A DNA stretch of 6,563 bases from Chloroflexota bacterium (GTDB lineage Bacteria > Chloroflexota > Limnocylindria > Limnocylindrales > CSP1-4). Made by a program: the position numbers and the translations under genes. Below are positions 5,155 to 6,563 of the stretch, piece after piece; positions within the stretch are counted from its first letter, which is position 1; every line of letters starts with the position of its first letter. A model generated the notes under the pieces. That model was not told the DNA's origin, did not search any database, and saw nothing but the letters and a program-made list of their open reading frames with translations. The DNA is taken from positions 1 to 6,563 of the forward strand of contig JAOUEG010000100.1 in the NCBI GenBank assembly GCA_029858845.1, in the 5' to 3' direction.

Positions 5155-6066
5155 CTAGCCGGCCGTCACGGCGAGCGGCTGGCGCTCGAGCTCGATCCCC
5201 GCCGCGCGGCAGTCGTCCGCGAACGCGGCCTGCGCCTCCCGTGTCGGGGACCAGCGCGTCGGGAAGCAGACGATCCGGTCCAGGCCGATCTCGGCGAACC
5301 GGCCCAGCAGGTCGACTCGTTCCTGGCCGGCATCGCGCATCCCCTCGTCCCGTGCGTAGAGCGAGAACCGGAGCGTGGCGGGATCGCGACCCTCCTCCTC
5401 GCAGCGAGCACGAACGTCACGCATCCGGCCCGCGACGTCGTCGGCGCCGAGGAACACGAGATTGAGTTCGTCCGCATACCGGATCGCATAGCCCGCGGTT
5501 CGGTTGCGGCCGTTGCCGCCGACGATGATCGGGATGCGCGGCTGCTGGATGCCTTTCGGGACGTTGATCGCGCCACGAACGTGCGCGTGGCGACCTTCAT
5601 AGGTGGCTCGCCCCGGCGCGAACATCTCGCTGATGACCGCGAGGTGATCGCCCAGGACATCCATCCGTTCGGCCAGAGACGGGAAGCCGTAGCCGTAGGC
5701 GAGCCACTCCTCCTCCTTCCAGCCGGCCCCGATGCCGAGCTCGAAGCGGCCGCCGCTGATGACGTCGATGGTGGACGACATCTTGGCCGTGAGCGCCGGG
5801 TTGCGAAACCCCGTGCACACGACCATGTGGCCGATGCGGACCCGTCGCGTCGCCATCGCGAGCGCCGCGAGCGTCGCGAACGATTCGAACGTGATCTCAT
5901 CGGTCGGCGTCGGGACGGTGTGGAAGTGGTCGAAGACCCAGAGCGACTCGAACCCGAGCTCCTCCGCCTGCTCTGCCAGGTCGATCGTGCGCGCCCAGGC
6001 ATCGGCCGCGGCCCAGCCGTCGAACTCGCCCTTCCAACCCTGGGGGGCCATCAGCCCGACCTGCAT
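5155..6066 (-). CDS. LLM class flavin/F420-dependent oxidoreductase
   Basis: This 303-residue protein has the length and motifs of the bacterial luciferase-like superfamily, a TIM-barrel that uses FMN or cofactor F420. It starts with the usual MQVGLMAPQGW strand. AEQAEELGFESLWVFDHF (31-48) is the signature first helix and second strand. RIGHMVVCTGFRNPALTAKM (77-96) and GRFELGIGAGWKEEEW (106-121) are strongly typical of the F420-dependent group (Rv1855c-like). IPIIVGGNGRNRT (178-190) is the phosphate-binding end. The physiological substrate cannot be inferred, and a choice between F420 and FMN needs family placement. The ATG at 6066 is supported by an AAGGAG site 7 nt upstream. It is convergent with sodX and divergent from the SIS gene. 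A 479-residue frame on the opposite strand is its shadow. Confidence 0.93.
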   Translation of the reverse strand: MQVGLMAPQGWKGEFDGWAAADAWARTIDLAEQAEELGFESLWVFDHFHTVPTPTDEITFESFATLAALAMATRRVRIGHMVVCTGFRNPALTAKMSSTIDVISGGRFELGIGAGWKEEEWLAYGYGFPSLAERMDVLGDHLAVISEMFAPGRATYEGRHAHVRGAINVPKGIQQPRIPIIVGGNGRNRTAGYAIRYADELNLVFLGADDVAGRMRDVRARCEEEGRDPATLRFSLYARDEGMRDAGQERVDLLGRFAEIGLDRIVCFPTRWSPTREAQAAFADDCRAAGIELERQPLAVTAG

Positions 6067-6073
6067 GCTCCGT

Positions 6074-6079
6074 CTCCTT
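6074..6079 (-). promoter_or_regulatory. Shine-Dalgarno site of the LLM oxidoreductase
   Basis: On the minus strand, AAGGAG lies 7 nt before the ATG at 6066, a canonical ribosome binding site that fixes the start. I could not identify a clear promoter in the 109-bp divergent gap for this gene. Confidence 0.75.
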
Positions 6080-6163
6080 GCTGTCGTGTCGCCCCAATGG
6101 TGACCGTTCGCGCGGGATGTCGCGTCGGATGGTTCCGAGGGGAGGAACGGCGGTCGGACGGCC

Positions 6164-6175
6164 TATCCTGCGGCG
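6164..6175 (+). promoter_or_regulatory. -10 box of the SIS-domain gene (leaderless)
   Basis: TATCCT (6164-6169) ends 6 nt before the ATG at 6176 with no Shine-Dalgarno site between, the same geometry as at the SnoaL-like and LysM genes. The expected -35 zone is instead occupied by an inverted repeat, GTTCC/GGAAC (6132-6148). Confidence 0.5.
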
Positions 6176-6563
6176 ATGCACGAGTTCGATCCCGATCCGA
6201 TGGCGCCGCTCGCCGGCCCGCCGGAACCGTGGGCGTCGTCGGACATGCCGCTCCTGCGCGACCGGCCGCCGTTCCACATGACGGACATGATCGCGGCAGA
6301 GCCGTGGATCGCGGAACGGATCCTGGCCGCTCACGCAGCGCCGGACGGGCCCGCGGCCCATCTGGCGGAAGCGGTGCGCGTGTCGATCGACGGCGGAGGC
6401 GGGACGGTCGTCACCGGCTGCGGTACCTCTGAGCACGCCGCCCAGGCGGCCGCCGAGATCCTCGGCGAGGTCACGGGGTCGCCCCTGATCCGGAGCGTCC
6501 AGGCGTTCGAGCTGTCGCTGGAACCACCCACGGGAGGGCTCGTCATCGGGATATCGCACGAGG
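6176..6563 (+). CDS. SIS-domain sugar isomerase/deaminase-like protein (3' partial)
   Basis: Only the first 129 residues are in the window; the frame is open to the last base. Residues 33-48 (FHMTDMIAAEPWIAER) resemble the entry helix of the GlmS isomerase half and its relatives. TVVTGCGTSEHAAQAAAEIL (77-96) is the first SIS strand with its sugar-phosphate loop G81-C-G-T-S-E-H87. The segment from AFELS (110-114) to VIGISHE (123-129) leads to the second strand, where the family normally continues with a G-x-T phosphate-binding stretch. SIS domains bind phosphosugars, so a role as aminosugar-phosphate isomerase, deaminase or regulator is likely. No glutamine amidotransferase half is attached at the N-terminus, so it is not a full-length GlmS. 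The leading 30 residues are Pro/Asp-rich and not part of the fold. The ATG is chosen because of the TATCCT box just before it. Confidence 0.85.
   Translation, partial: MHEFDPDPMAPLAGPPEPWASSDMPLLRDRPPFHMTDMIAAEPWIAERILAAHAAPDGPAAHLAEAVRVSIDGGGGTVVTGCGTSEHAAQAAAEILGEVTGSPLIRSVQAFELSLEPPTGGLVIGISHE

Noticed and set aside
5137..5164. GGCCGG/CCGGCC inverted repeat as a terminator at the LLM oxidoreductase 3' end
   Set aside because: The 16-nt loop includes the stop codon, the stem is only 6 bp and lacks a T-run; similar repeats arise often by chance in such GC-rich DNA.
6141..6146. GGAGGA as Shine-Dalgarno site of the SIS-domain gene
   Set aside because: It lies about 30 nt before the ATG at 6176, too far to act, and upstream of the likely transcription start.
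4993..6432. A 479-residue plus-strand frame
   Set aside because: It is antisense to the LLM oxidoreductase along its full length, has Arg/Asp-rich composition with no recognisable domain, and overlaps the SIS-domain gene in another frame.

Overview
The window is a very GC-rich stretch of bacterial chromosome. It holds seven protein genes and no RNA gene, CRISPR array, insertion sequence or other mobile element that I can see. Several traits together suggest a Chloroflexota bacterium, perhaps of the uncultured Limnocylindria-type soil or freshwater lineages, or less likely an actinobacterium: extreme GC content, nickel superoxide dismutase, an F420-type luciferase-like oxidoreductase, a LysM protein with a Cys/His-rich head, and -10 boxes sitting directly on start codons (leaderless transcripts). 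This assignment is inference, because no phylogenetic marker gene is present.

Layout. (1) 2-1531, +: the 3' part of a membrane protein joining a TPM domain to a DUF2207-type C-terminal region with a poly-glycine tail; its 5' end lies outside the window. (2) 1595-2275, -: a GNAT N-acetyltransferase, convergent with gene 1. (3) 2301-2630, +: a small SnoaL/NTF2-fold protein, divergent from the acetyltransferase. The two start codons are only 25 bp apart and their candidate -10 boxes overlap. (4) 2675-3988, -: a single-pass membrane protein with a C-terminal LysM domain and an N-terminal Cys/His module that I cannot assign to a named family. (5) 4127-4558, +: sodN, nickel superoxide dismutase with its HCDLPCGVY nickel hook behind a 16-residue propeptide. 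(6) 4578-5039, +: its maturation protease sodX, a signal-peptidase-like Ser/Lys enzyme. A perfect 12-bp hairpin lies just inside the annotated start of this gene. (7) 5155-6066, -: an LLM-class flavin/F420-dependent oxidoreductase. (8) 6176-6563, +: the 5' part of a SIS-domain sugar isomerase/deaminase-like protein that runs off the window.

The only clear functional unit is sodN-sodX. The protease is expected to remove the propeptide so that His17 becomes the N-terminus that binds nickel. The other genes look like unrelated housekeeping or accessory functions in single-gene transcription units with alternating strands.

Two start modes are visible. sodN and the LLM oxidoreductase have strong Shine-Dalgarno sites. 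The SnoaL-like, LysM and SIS genes have a -10 box 6-7 nt before ATG and no Shine-Dalgarno site, which fits leaderless mRNAs. No gene-free stretch exceeds 140 bp.
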